From Schizochytrium sp. TIO01 (taxonomy: Eukaryota > Sar > Bigyra > Thraustochytrida > Thraustochytriidae): a DNA stretch of 64,000 nt. Shown here one piece after another: positions 30,546 through 42,786 of the stretch; the first letter of the stretch is position 1, and every line of letters starts with the position of its first letter. Below the pieces are notes generated by a model that was not told the DNA's origin, made no database searches, and saw nothing but the letters and a program-made list of their open reading frames with translations. The stretch lies in contig SMSO01000032.1 in NCBI GenBank assembly GCA_004764695.1, positions 84,501-148,500 on the forward strand, in the 5' to 3' direction. Both the position numbers and the translations under genes were made by a program.

Positions 30546-31282
30546 AATTAAACAAGGGGGGAGGTGATTAAACTAACTAACTAACTAACTACCCGAAGAT
30601 TAAGCGACTGGAGGAGCGACGAACTGATGGATTGTCTGCGCGTATATTCTGCTCTGCTGTTTGAGTGAGGTCATTAACTTAACTCAGGTTCAATGATAAG
30701 AACAAGCTGTTTCGTGGCTTCATGAAGGAATAAGTTCTACAAGAGTGTTGTTGTTGTTGCATGATGATTTTTGCTTGAAACTTGTTTCTTTTAATGGAAA
30801 GGTAGAAAGGTAAGAAACACGGGATAAGTTACCTCAACAGCACTTGCTTTCTACCAGCCTCAATCAATCTCATCCCCGACCTTGGAACCAGAGCATCTCC
30901 GAGGCAGCAGCTTATGGGGCAGAGCAGTTGAGGGAGGGAGCCGAGCTTCAACTTCCTCGCATGCATGCATCCAGGCTCAGAAACAAGCCAACCCCAATCG
31001 CAATCGCAATCGCAATCACAAGCACAATTATAAGCACAGCGAATGGTACTGTCTTCTCTGGCAATTGCTATGGCTATTACTACGGCTATTACTATTGCAT
31101 TCCGTGAGCCGCTCACGAGGAATTCATTCATTCACCTGCACATGAACCATGAATTCCTGGAAACTCGGGGCGGAGTGTTGCACAGATCATGGAAATGTCG
31201 CGGGGCCATGGAGCTATGAGCCCAAGACCGTGATTGCATATGTAGATGCAGAGAACCGCGCATGAATCGCCTGCCACACCAC

Positions 31283-31305
31283 GTAGGTAGGTACCTAAGG
31301 TACGT
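31283..31305. repeat. TAGGTACCTA-type intergenic element
   Basis: GTAGGTAGGTACCTAAGGTAC with central GGTACC palindrome; one of about a dozen related intergenic copies (see findings). Confidence 0.45.
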
Positions 31306-32474
31306 GCGCTCTCCGAGATCACCATCTTCGTCATTGGCAAAGATTCGCGAGGCGTTTCAAATGCCCCATTTGCTCAGGCAGAGGTTTCCTCCCTGTTATC
31401 ATCCATTATAATAAAAGAAGAAGTCTTCAGATCTCTCTCACGCTGCTCCAAAAGAGTGCTCTGATGATTCTCTGTTGTCTGATTCTCTCTTCGTCTGTCT
31501 TTACGTTTGGTTTTCACTTAGTTTTCCTCTCTTCGATCCTGCGCAATTCAGTTCGCGATCGATCGAATATGCAGTATAGCTCCAGGTCGTTGTCAGCTCA
31601 GCACTCAAGTCCACCTGTAAAGACTCGTCAAGCGAGGCGACCTCTGTCTCCAAACCAAGCTGAGCTAGAAAACCCGGAAACAGCCGAGCGTCAGGCCATC
31701 AAGTCTGCCTATTGACGGCCTCGGTGAGGTTGAGACACACCTCAATTTGCAGACGGACCGTGATTTATGTGCAAGTAAGAGCAGACGCTCTTTCTTTATG
31801 CCCCTCGAAAGCCTTTCATTTCATTTAGCGACGGTCTTCAATTGTGGAGAAAGAATAAACAGTCAAACAGACAAACAATTTAAAGAAACAAACAAACCAA
31901 AGAAAGTAAGAAAGTAAGAAACAAACAAACAAAGAAGAAGAGGGAAATTTAGAAGAGGTTCTGAAGCTCGGCGAAAGCTCGTGCATTCGCGAGTCGATGA
32001 CCAGGCCGCGCGGCTGCGGCTGCCTCTGCCTCCGCTTCGGCCCTCGCAGAGCGGCAGGAGAAGGCGGCTCGTGGCTACCAGCAAGCTATGCACACGCCGC
32101 AGAGATAGATGGATGGACAGATCGACAGCTGTGTTTATAACTCGCTGCGCACACTATGCATGCATGACGTTGTTGCTCGCGCCACCTCGTTTCATTAATA
32201 GTGCTGTTTGTTTGCTTTCTGTGAAAATGTAATGTAATGTTTCTAACTATTTATGCTAAAGACAGAGGGATCCTCAGCGACTCTCGTGGAGGAATGAAGT
32301 GCTCAATTGACTGCGAAGTGAAATGAAGGAATGAACGCTACTGAAGCAGAGTTGAAAGGAGAAAGGACACGTTTCCCAATGTTCTGACGTCTGCAAAGTC
32401 AGCGGCGGCTTCAAAGACATCAGAAATCTTGGTGTTCGCATCGACATTGCCTTTGTTGTTTCTCCCAACATCAA

Positions 32475-32509
32475 TTCATTCATTCATTCATTCATTCATT
32501 CATTCATTC
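32475..32509. repeat. (CATT)n tetranucleotide array
   Basis: About eight CATT units, followed by an AT-rich stretch. Confidence 0.9.
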
Positions 32510-35500
32510 GTGTAGTGACATATTAATTTTTTGTTTATTCATAAAAGCTAACAATTGCAAATAGAAATGAAAAAACACAAAGAAAAATTAGAAATAAAAG
32601 CACAGTGAATGGAAAAGTGATGCGCATTTCTTTATTCCGTCTCGTCAGTCAAACCTGCTGAATGGATGGAATGGAGTGGGACCGACCACTTCCCAAACAA
32701 TTAATCAATTAAACAAACAAACAAACCCACCTTCACACGGCACCATCGCACATTCGCACGCAACATAGTGCACTAGCTAGATGCGTAGATAGATTCGGCC
32801 TTTGGCGCTTGCATCTTGGGCACACTTGAATCATTCTCAGACAGACAAGACGAATGTAAAACCATTTTATCTATTCAAACGACGATCCTGTGGAACTATT
32901 AGCCAGCTACGTAAGAATCTCAGGCAATCAGTCCTCAATCATTCAACCCCACTAAAACCTACTTTACACCTAGAGCACACCTTCTTAACGGGAAACTGTG
33001 CGAATATACGAGACAGTCGACGTCTGTCAGGGGGCAGAGAAGGACTAAAAGGACGGATGGTTGGCCAATCACTTGGATTGACGTCTTTTCAATCCTTTCA
33101 CTTTAATTTTAAAAGAATATAGACAATTGTTTTTATCTCAAAAATAGTATTATTTATTTTTATATTTATTTTAAATAAATATATATATTAAAATAATAGA
33201 ATTAACACTAATTATGATAAGAAATAAATAAACGAAACGAACCATCAACTGCCAATAGTGCTTGAGGAATTGTTTGTTCATACAACTAAAAACGATCACC
33301 AAACTTTCAAGAAAATGCAAAAGGTTCGTGAGTTCTCTCTCGAAATTCGCAATCGAGGCCACGTTCCTCAACCCCCAACGCACTCCTACAGTACACGCTG
33401 CGCGAAGCCTCGACAAAACGAGCAATCAATCAAGCAAGCAAGCAAGTAAGCAAGCAATCAAGACTACCTTGGATCCTTCTCCTTCTAGCCCTGCGGATGC
33501 CCAAGATTCCCAAGAATCATGACCTTCTCCAGAAAATCCAACTGACTGACCCTCAATCCAGGACAAGCAAGCTCTCCTTTGGACCCGCGATGTGTTGTTT
33601 CTTCGTCTGCATGTTTGTATATTTGTTTGTATATTTGTTTGCCTGAACGATCTTTCGGCGTTGCTCCTCTTCTCTCCCCTGTGTGGAATCTATCCGCATC
33701 ATCTCCAATAACAGCGAGCGCGTATAATCAATCCATCATCCATGTCGCAGCACGTGGTGGCATAAACGAGAATGTAATTTCGGGCTCCTTCATCAACGTC
33801 GCTCACGACGTACGCCCGCACCTGCTCATGCTCTTGCTGGAGATGGGTACGCACGAAGAACTGGCTTGGCGCCTTGGAATCTTGCCTTGCTCGTAGGCTC
33901 CGCCTTATCTGTTGTGTCTGACTGCCTCCGGGAAATGGAGACTTGCGCTTCAAGAAGCGCCGCTAAGTTCGACGCCGGTATCCAACAACTCTAGCTTCAG
34001 CTTGAGGTCTTTTCAATCAGCCCTGTCGATAAACTCGTATCTTGGCTCTAGTCCGTCACCTCGCATGCCTAATACGCACCAACCTCGTCGTGCAGTGTGT
34101 GCGAGGCCTCGACTTGGATCGATTGTACTTTATCCTCGAAGTTCGAAGCAAACTCGAGATTCATCGACCTCGATCTTCATTTCATACTCCAATCGCGACC
34201 CTTAAAACGCGACCCTTACAGCGCGACCCTTAAAGCTCCAACTCCCAGCGAGACTGCCGCAACGCATTTTGTCAACAGGACAAGTACTATGATGGGAATA
34301 TGAAGAAAGAAGGGCCTGAGCATTGCTTTTCTCTTATAATTAATAATTTTAAAAGTTGGCATGGGTAATAGCAGGCCGTTCATTGTGGACCGCCCGAGCT
34401 GGCTCAATCCCACGTTCACGAGCAGAACGCATTACAGCGAGCAGCCGGCCTGATAACAGATGACAACTTGGAGTAAGTAAGTTGTTACTTACTTTGCAAA
34501 GAATGAACGCATCAATCAAATCAATCGATCAACCATTGAATGAAAACAAGCAATTCGTTCGATTGTTCCAATGCTGCGATGGTGAGCTTTGATGATCAGT
34601 GAGGTGCCTTTGGATGGCATATACTGCGCACTGCTTTATCTGGTAAAGGCGGTGGCAGATAATAATAAGTCCGTCTTACAAGTAGGTAAATATATCCATT
34701 CACCCATGCATATCTTTTATGGGATTCTGTCGAATTTCAAGATGATTTGATCCAATCCACCCAAACTGACAATCAAAGGCTGTGATACGAGGCCATTGTC
34801 CCATTTTCTCTGCGTGGATATGGTGACATATTCTCAAGCTTCAGTTGCCCGTGTCCCTCGGAGAGCGAGCTGTGCCGCTTTCTCAGGCGTTTTCAAGGTC
34901 CTAGAAACGGCTGCGGATTTTCAACTTGAAAGCTGCAAAGAGCGCTTGCTGTTCGTACTACAACGGCTCATAGCCACCGTCTAGGGACCTTCTAAGTCAT
35001 ATCGGGGTTCCTCAGTCACGGACCCTCCACGAGGTTCGATCCCTCTTCTTCCAGCAGAGATTAAAAAAAGGCCGTCCAAAACCAAGAAAACCCAACGTTT
35101 GCAATAATACAAATGAATAAAAATAAGAATTACAAAGAAAGTAAAAAGAAATAACCAGCGTGAGCGTGTGTCTCCAAAACACGCGGCGAAACTGATCAGT
35201 TAATCTCAGTGCTTCGAAGAACTTGATAACTGAAGTTCTTCTACAGACTTTCAAGAAGCAAAGCCATCTTTGTTGTGAGCTTTGTCAGATTGAATAAAGT
35301 CAACCTTGGAAGAGCTTGTCTGAGATGTTTCACGTGAAAGAAACTACTTTCTTCAACCGCGAATCTTTATCCCTCAGGAGTGTGTTAAAACATTTTTTAT
35401 TTTTTTTAAAATATGTCTAGTGCCCTACTATATTGTCAAAATTTATAAACTGTTCTTTTTATTAACTTTACAAAAATAAAAAATTAAACCTTGTATTTGT

Positions 35501-36820
35501 CTCTGCGGAATTATTATAAAGGCACTTGAGGTGAAGGATGCTGCTATGAGAAAGCAGAAGCTCCGGCTCTTCAAAGCTGAGTAGACAAACCAACAAACAA
35601 ACAAACATACAAACAAACACATTGGTGTGAATTCCTCGTATATTATACTGCTACACCACCATGGATGAACTTCTTTCGCCCCTCAGTCACGAGTCCGAAG
35701 AGGTGACCAGCTCGTCGCTTCATTCTTTGGCAGCTTATTTTAAAATTAAAAATTATAATACGGTAATATCAAATCTCAAGCCGGTAATAACTATTATCAT
35801 CCTCGCTCTAGATCTTTTTCTTTAAAATAAAAAAATAAAAAAATAAAAAATGTATTGATTACTTTTTCGACTAATGTTTTTTTTTTAAATATATTTTATT
35901 TCTACTCTTTTTAGAATTAAACTTAAACATTTAATAATAATAATAAACTAACAGTATAGATAGTAATTGTAATAAATAAAGATGATTAAGATGCGAAGAG
36001 AGGGATGATGATATATTGCAGTCATGCCTGAATAAACAAACGTAGGTACTACGAGCCGCGAATGGTCGACCGGATACTCTTACGATATTTCTTTGCAGCA
36101 ATAGGTACGTACTTATTCACGATTTCTGATAAGTTGTCTGTCAGTGTGGCTGTCAAAAGGCAACTCGAAGATACGCACTCTCGCTTTGCTTTGGGTAATG
36201 AGGGAGTCACTCATTCACTCACTCAGACAAAGGTCTTTTGCGATCCCATCGCAAAGAAAGAAATATATATCAGCGGAGGATTGGCTCCTGAAGAGGGGCA
36301 AAGACGCCTGCTGCTGACGCGTTACGGGCTGTGGGGCGCTGAAAGCTAGCATATGCTGCTGCGGTGACGCACGGCTTCCACGAAGATATCCCCACACTGC
36401 GCTCGATAAAGTACTTAACCCCACGACCACTAGTAATTTCTCAATTGGACATATCTTGAATGTCTAGTGCATTTCAACATAGAAGCATTCATCTGTGGTA
36501 ATTTTAGGTGATTTTAAGGCGATATTATATGGCAGTGAAGAAAATAGAAATGAGCGATGCTCATGTATTATCTATAGGGATGAATGGAAGCGAGGCTTGG
36601 CTGTGGTATAGACCAACCTTTCCGTTGCAGGGCTGCGGGGGCGCACTTTTCGCGCATGAGCATGAGGGATTACAGCATTTTTATAAATCATTGGAGAACT
36701 TTAACTAATAATTTATTAATTTATGTTTATATAAATGTTTACTTTATTTTTATACTATTTTAACTGGCTATAAGAACATTGCACTTTCCTTTTAACTTTG
36801 TCCGTGAAAGTGCAGCGACG

Positions 36821-36823
36821 AAA

Positions 36824-36861
<38 letters not shown>
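36821..36861. repeat. (GAAA)n tetranucleotide array
   Basis: About ten GAAA/AAAG units. Confidence 0.9.
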
Positions 36862-36863
<2 letters not shown>

Positions 36864-39800
36864 GCTAAACGTGAGAACGGGGAGCACCGATCTCGCAAGA
36901 TCCGCGAATCTGCACGGGTACGTGGGTAGCTTTGTAGGTAGGTAGCTCCCTAGGTACCCTTACAATTCGTCTCTTCTTCCTAATGGAGTTGCCGTCTGAT
37001 CCAGATTTCTTCGGGCTTGTGCTATCCATCTATACGTACCTACTTTTAAACAAATCAGATCTCAATGACTATCACATCACAAGTTATCTTAAAGTCTTCG
37101 ATCTTCTCCGTTAGGAAAGCATCAAGTCCATCAATTGCGGTTTCCAAAGCCAACGTCGCTTGAAGAGGCTCCTGTCTGCTGGCTTTCTTGCGTGCTCTTG
37201 CCTTCTTTCGTCGTTCTCCCAGGTGTTCAAGTCTTCACGTCTTAATAATCCCTGCTCTCTCTCGAGTCATTGGTCATTGGCGGCAACAACAGTAAAAATA
37301 ACAACAGAAGTAGTCGATTTAGGTGCACACTGCGTTTATCCATTTACCGATTGTTTGACTTCTTCTTCTTCTTCTTCTGTATTGCTCGATTGTTAACTAA
37401 CTCATCGAAGCTGTTTTTTCGAAGCAAATGCAGCGCCACTTTGTTTTTAGCAAATTGGCCCTTTGCAAGTTCGTGGAGAGCACGTTTCGTTGGCCCATGG
37501 GCTGGAATATCGAGCACTGAGAAGGGAAAAGACCTCGAAGAAGTTTCTTTGGAGGAGAAAATGCGTTGATTGGGTTTGGTCGAGTGAGCGCGGCGACTTG
37601 AAGGAAACAAACATACATGGGATGAGATGAGTGTGAGGTCTGATTGTGATGAAGGAGAGGGAAAGGCGTAAGATGCAGATTTCGGCCTCGTTTTGGATGG
37701 TGGTGATATGCCATGATTGATGAAAGAAACTGGTCCTGATTCTGTACGATCGTTGGAGACTCAACGTTTGCCGCACCTTCTGCTCTCGTGCCGTTTCTGA
37801 TTGAGGGGAGGCGTGAATGGCGGTGATCGCAGACGCTCTGCAGATGTTTCGAGATTAGAAGTCTGCCGTCCGAGGCACGTTAGCGCGCAATCAACACAGA
37901 TCAATGAACGAATGAATGAATCAATCAATCAATGAAGCAATGAATCAAGGAAGGGATTTCAAGATCAAAGAGCGAAACAACGGCAAAGCGAAAGAAGCGG
38001 GTTGGAAACCGATGGTCTGAGAAGGATCGACGCCGAAGCTGAAGGCAACGAGAAGAGGCGCAAAGCCTGTCGGTCCAAGATCTCTTTGCACAACGAGATC
38101 CTTGTACTGCTTCTACCTACGTGCTTTTTTAAAAGGACTACGGAGATGACGATGAATCGATCGAATGGATTCGTGAGAGAAATGGCAAAAAGCTGAGATT
38201 CCGTGAGGTCATTTTGCTGATAAAGCGCACACTCTCTCGGGCGTTACCTACAGACGCGAGACCCGGGAAATCCAGGCTGCGATAGTTCCTTCGAAGATTC
38301 TTCATCCATGGGACAATGCCGAGGGCTCAAGGTTCAATAATAAGATGACACTGATGAATACTTTGTTTATCCATCCATTCATCCATTCGTCCATTCATCG
38401 ATAGAACAGCGATGGGAAAGCAGCAAAGAAGAACAAATTGTTCGAGTTAGATTAGGCTTTCCCTCAGTTTGGAAGGCAATAGATCAATCAATCTTGTTTT
38501 CATGATTTTCTATTCGATTCTCTTCTATTCTATTTAAAAATTAAGTTTTTTAGTTTTCAGAAATTAACAAAATGCATATAGTCACTAAATAGACATTATT
38601 AAATTGGCTTTATGCATGTAAAATTGCAATTATTTTTCCTGGATTTGTTTTTCAACTTTATATAGATAGAATGACAGGTTTTCAACACACACTTTTGAAT
38701 TCTCAAGAGCTTACTTGCGGTACCCTTTATGCCTTGATTACGCGCCAGTCAAGCACGAGAACCACGAAAGAAGCCGTGATAAACTTGACTCACAACGTGC
38801 ATCGGACGAAATTGCAAACGCTGATGTTGTTTGCCCCCTCAAACTCTTCAAGCTGGTCGTCATGCTGTTGGCTCCTTCTAAGCTTTTTATCTTATTTTAA
38901 AAACATTACACATATAACGATATATGTTTTTTTCAATATGAGTGTGTTTATTTATGTTTCAACGATAAATAAATTAACTAAAATAGAACAATTGTTTCCT
39001 GTTTCCTGAGACAAGCGGATGTCCTTTATTATCTGGGGCCTACTGTAGGAAGGTAGGCACTTCCTATGTAGTCTCTGTAAGCGATTTAAAGAAAGAAGAC
39101 CGGAGCAAGAATCCTTTCCAAGAAATAAAAAGCTGCGGCGGGAAATTGAATCTGATGCCATCGTCTCGTAAGCGCTGAGAATTCCGAGTGATCGTCAGTC
39201 TTCGTAACCGTCACCCAATACCATCCAGAGATTGGAGATAACGAGCAACAGACTTTCCGTCGCTTCGACGTCCATTCACTCATCCTCACCCTCATCCACA
39301 TCGCGGGCTGTGCGGAGAGACGTCTGGTTGCTGGCAAGACAAGCAGGGATGCGCAGAACGCAACAACGCGGGCGCAGCGGTGAATGAGCCGGAGCTCAGG
39401 GATTGTTGTTTTTGCATGGCTGTCATGAAGCATAGGCATCGGTGAGGCCAACAACCGCATTGGCGCTCAGCTAGTGGGAATGCTATTACTTCGCAATTGT
39501 CGAGCTGGTTGAGAATCAATTTCCTTTCGGTCCTCTCAAAATCAACTTTAACGCGGGCAGGCATTCATTCATTTATTCAATGAGGACAAAGCGAGCTAGG
39601 AATTGCAATTGTTGATGATCATCACAGATATCAGATGTCTAAGATGCAGGAGAGAAACCCGAGCTTCAGAGTAGTAGTCAAGTGAGTCCATAGGATTGCA
39701 GGAAAGGCAGACTGCAATCGACAGATACCATTCGTCAAGGTCGCCCCCCAAAAGATTAGTCTTTCATGGTGCAACGCACGAGAAAGCTCATGCTGGGCAT

Positions 39801-41275
39801 GAACAGGAGTCACAGATCAAGCTGTTTTTGCAAACCAAGGAATAGTGATACCGACCCATTGTACGAGAAAAACGGTTCAGGTGTTGTTTAGGTCTGATGG
39901 GCTGCCCAAGCCACAGTGAGCCCCATAATGACAAGACGTAAAGAGCTGAATATGGCAGTAAAGATGAAGTTCATGAACGCAGCAAAGCGCTCATCAGCAT
40001 CAGGTTAAACGCAGGGCACTGTCGGCAATCTCTAACGCTTTGGTGACCTCTAGACAGGGCCATAATCGATGTTGTGAATATACCGCGACGAATTTATGAA
40101 TAGATTCTATGTAGGCGTTCTAACAGACCTTTCAACCTGAAGCTACCCTGCGACTAATCCACGAAACTATAGTCTTCGCAAGTTATGTCAAGAAAGAGTC
40201 AAACAATAAGTCAGAGTCCTCAGCGTCGTAGCCTCGGGCTGCTGTAATGACAGGGCAAGGTTCACGAAAAAGAGTGAACCATAGCCCAACCTCGTAGTTA
40301 TCCTGGGCCGTTGAAGCGTTTTGTTGGATTGCAAGCTTTGACATCTCGATGAAATGAGTTATCTTTTCTTTCGGACTCATTTCCCCAATAGATTTACAGT
40401 GCTTTACGCTCAGCAAGATACTCGAACTTATGCAAAGCAAGGTGATGTCACAGGATATTATGATGTGATGACTTCCTTCTTCATGGCAGAGTTTTGCATA
40501 TCTGCAACCTCTATCACTGGAGCGGACATGTGTTATGAGGGCTCTGTACTTTAAACTTATGATGCCGCGGAACTACTCCTTGTATCCATCATTTATGAAT
40601 GGCTGCCTTCATTCTCAAACTAGCTTGGCTTTGGAGTCATTTCGATCTCACCTCGAACACTAATATAATCACTACACATAGTAATATTACCTAGGTACTA
40701 ATAGCTCCACACTAGAATAGCGCTTACGAAGTATTTGTTGATGACAACTTATATTAGAGCAGGCCGGACTTTGGTGGTGCCATTCTTTCCCACAGGACCC
40801 GGTGTGTCCGTAAAAGTCAACACCGTAACAGTATGTAAGTAGCTAGGTAAGTACTATAAGTACTTCGAAAGGCAGACCAAGTTCGATGTGCTGAAATCGT
40901 AAGCCGAATGGTGAAGATTGTTTGTTCTTTGCTGCAAATGGCTACCTACCTCGTTAGGTAACGCTGCAGTTTGGCTGTATCTCCTTCAAGTCTCGGATGA
41001 GTGAATGAATGAATGAATGCCGTCATGATGGTATTGACTGAAGGTAGGTACTATCATTTCCTTTCACCTTTGCTGCCCCTGGAAGGTGTAGTAACTAAGT
41101 CCAAGAAAATAATACCTATCATCGTTACCTTTTCTTCAATGGCTGATCAAAGCCAGCAAACCCAAATCGAGCGGCATCTCATCGTATTGTTGTTTACATA
41201 CGTACCCCTAGATTTCTATATTCCTTCACGAAGCTTGAGTTGAGATCAAATACAAGAGTGGAAAGAGTGTGCACC

Positions 41276-42124
41276 ATGGCGCTTGATCCTCAGCAAAAGG
41301 GCTGTTGTCCTCCGGGATCTCTGGGAGCTGCTCTGGCTGCGGATCCGAAGAGCCTCCGCGGAGAGAATGTTGAACTACATAGCCCATCGCAAGGTAAAGT
41401 TGTAGCCTATGTAAGCAAGCCACCTGCGGATGCTCCCAGCAAGCCTGGCCAATGCTTGCTGGTTTTACATGACGTATTCGGTGTGGACTCTGGTCGTACA
41501 AAGCAAATATGCGATAGCTATGCTACCAAAGGTTATACCGTCATTTTACCTGATCTTACGCGGGACGGAAGCTTTGAGCCTCCTGAAAGTTTTGGACTCG
41601 GAGTTTTCAAGACGATCTTTAAGGCCATCTCACATCTCTACAACAACACTCGTGGACCAGTCCTAGCCAGGCTCGACGAGGCGGTTCTCCCATATCTGTA
41701 CAATGAGCTAGGAGCCAAGCAAATTGCTTTGATGTGCTTCTGTTGGGGTGCTTTTCCCATGAATCATCTTTTGGGTAAACACCTGCCTGAAATTAAATGT
41801 GCAATTGGATTCCACCCATCTCTCCAACTTTCTTCTTTGTACTTTGAGAACCTCGACTCGATTCTTGAAAGTATTCAAGTACCTATTGCATATTTGTCTG
41901 CGGAAAACGACCCCGCAACGATTAGACCTGAAGGCGTTGCGCATAAAATTATGCAAAAGAAACCATTTGCTGAGGAATGCATTTTTAAGGAATACAAGGG
42001 CGTACGTCATGGCTGGGTTAATCGTGGAGATCTTAAAGACCCTACTGTTTTAGAGGCTTACACAGACTCAATCAAACTCAGTGACGAATTTCTTGAGAAA
42101 CACTTGCTTTCTAGCGCTCTTTAA
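41276..42124 (+). CDS. Dienelactone hydrolase family protein
   Basis: The 282-residue alpha/beta hydrolase runs from the ATG in context gcaccATGG; the frame is open 12 codons further upstream without ATG. The catalytic triad of the family is visible: Cys156 in the nucleophile elbow MCFCWGAF (usual GxCxG form), Asp212 in SAENDPATI and His245 in KGVRHGWVNRGD. The oxyanion region is LLVLHDVFGVDSGRTKQICD. The opening QQKGCCPPGSLGAAL is the Cys-Pro-Pro start seen in many eukaryotic cytosolic members such as CMBL-like and fungal AIM2-type proteins. These enzymes cleave lactones or esters; the natural substrate is unknown. The gene is intronless and has more AT-ending codons than TRMT2A. It is convergent with the orphan gene at 42787-45603. 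Confidence 0.92.
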   Translation: MALDPQQKGCCPPGSLGAALAADPKSLRGENVELHSPSQGKVVAYVSKPPADAPSKPGQCLLVLHDVFGVDSGRTKQICDSYATKGYTVILPDLTRDGSFEPPESFGLGVFKTIFKAISHLYNNTRGPVLARLDEAVLPYLYNELGAKQIALMCFCWGAFPMNHLLGKHLPEIKCAIGFHPSLQLSSLYFENLDSILESIQVPIAYLSAENDPATIRPEGVAHKIMQKKPFAEECIFKEYKGVRHGWVNRGDLKDPTVLEAYTDSIKLSDEFLEKHLLSSAL

Positions 42125-42786
42125 AGCGATAGTCATTTTCACCTAAATAGGAGGACTCTCTTTTCTTCATTTCTCAAATTACATTTTAAAATTAAATAAA
42201 ATCATGCAAGAAAATCTCTACGTGATTCGAATGATTGCTTTGTTGAGTATTGATCCTATGTTATGCTATATCAGGGATGATTCTATTGATTAACCCCCCT
42301 ATCCATGACTGATCTGGCAAGTTTTAATTACTGGACGTCAAGCATTTACAGCATCCAGTAACTTATTGCAGAGTCATAAAGCCAAAAGAATACTATGGAG
42401 CTTGCCATGTAAATATGCACTTCCCCTTCGGAAATACGAGAATAAGTTCAAATGTCCTTTACATTGTATGACGTTGTACTCTGTGAGGACACTGTTGCAT
42501 CGAAAGAAAAGCCACGTATCACTAGTTCTTCCATAATATTTCATAGTATATGCCATACGTATTTTTATCAAGAAACTCAATTTGTGATCAGGCAACAATG
42601 AAGTGAACAAAAGAGGTAAAATCAATGTCATAAATTTAGGTGAGTCTTCAAAAAATATTCGTTGGTGATCAGCCTTTACATACACAGTCCCATCATGTTC
42701 ATTGGGATCGACTGCTTGACGACGTGACAAGCATATCCATGGAGGTTTTTCTTGGTTGATAGTTTTCCTTTCAAAACCCCAATTGA
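42125..42786. other. Spacer between convergent genes, containing an ATG-less minus-strand open frame
   Basis: The left 250 bases are the 3' flank of the hydrolase gene. On the minus strand an open frame without a start ATG at its head runs from about 42860 (overlapping the end of the neighbouring gene in another frame) to a stop at 42374. Part of it reads SRRQAVDPNEHDGTVYV and looks protein-like. It could be an alternative 3' exon of the upstream minus-strand gene. Confidence 0.35.

Larger units (their letters stand above)
26953..41275. other. 14 kb gene desert of microsatellites, AT tracts and short GC-richer islands
   Basis: No protein or RNA gene can be supported. The stretch alternates AT-rich tracts (about 28010-28100, 28860-28990, 33120-33240, 35390-35480, 35740-35960, 38520-38660), tetranucleotide arrays of the AATG/CATT/TTTG/GTTA types (main ones entered separately) and GC-richer islands of 200-500 bases with short open frames in several registers (27500-27900, 29068-29533, 30080-30200, 31980-32090, 33580-34300, 37140-37620, 39080-39560). 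Several copies of a TAGGTACCTA-type motif lie here (31283-31305, 36041-36053, 36948-36959, 40687-40700). No transposon ends, reverse transcriptase or viral gene was recognised. Confidence 0.55.

Noticed and set aside
30308-30551. Plus-strand frames of repeated Cys-Leu-Phe-Val
   Set aside because: They are produced by the TTTG microsatellite, not by a gene.
34970-35055. GGTTCGATCCC resembling a tRNA T-arm
   Set aside because: No matching acceptor stem, D-arm or anticodon arm could be folded around it.
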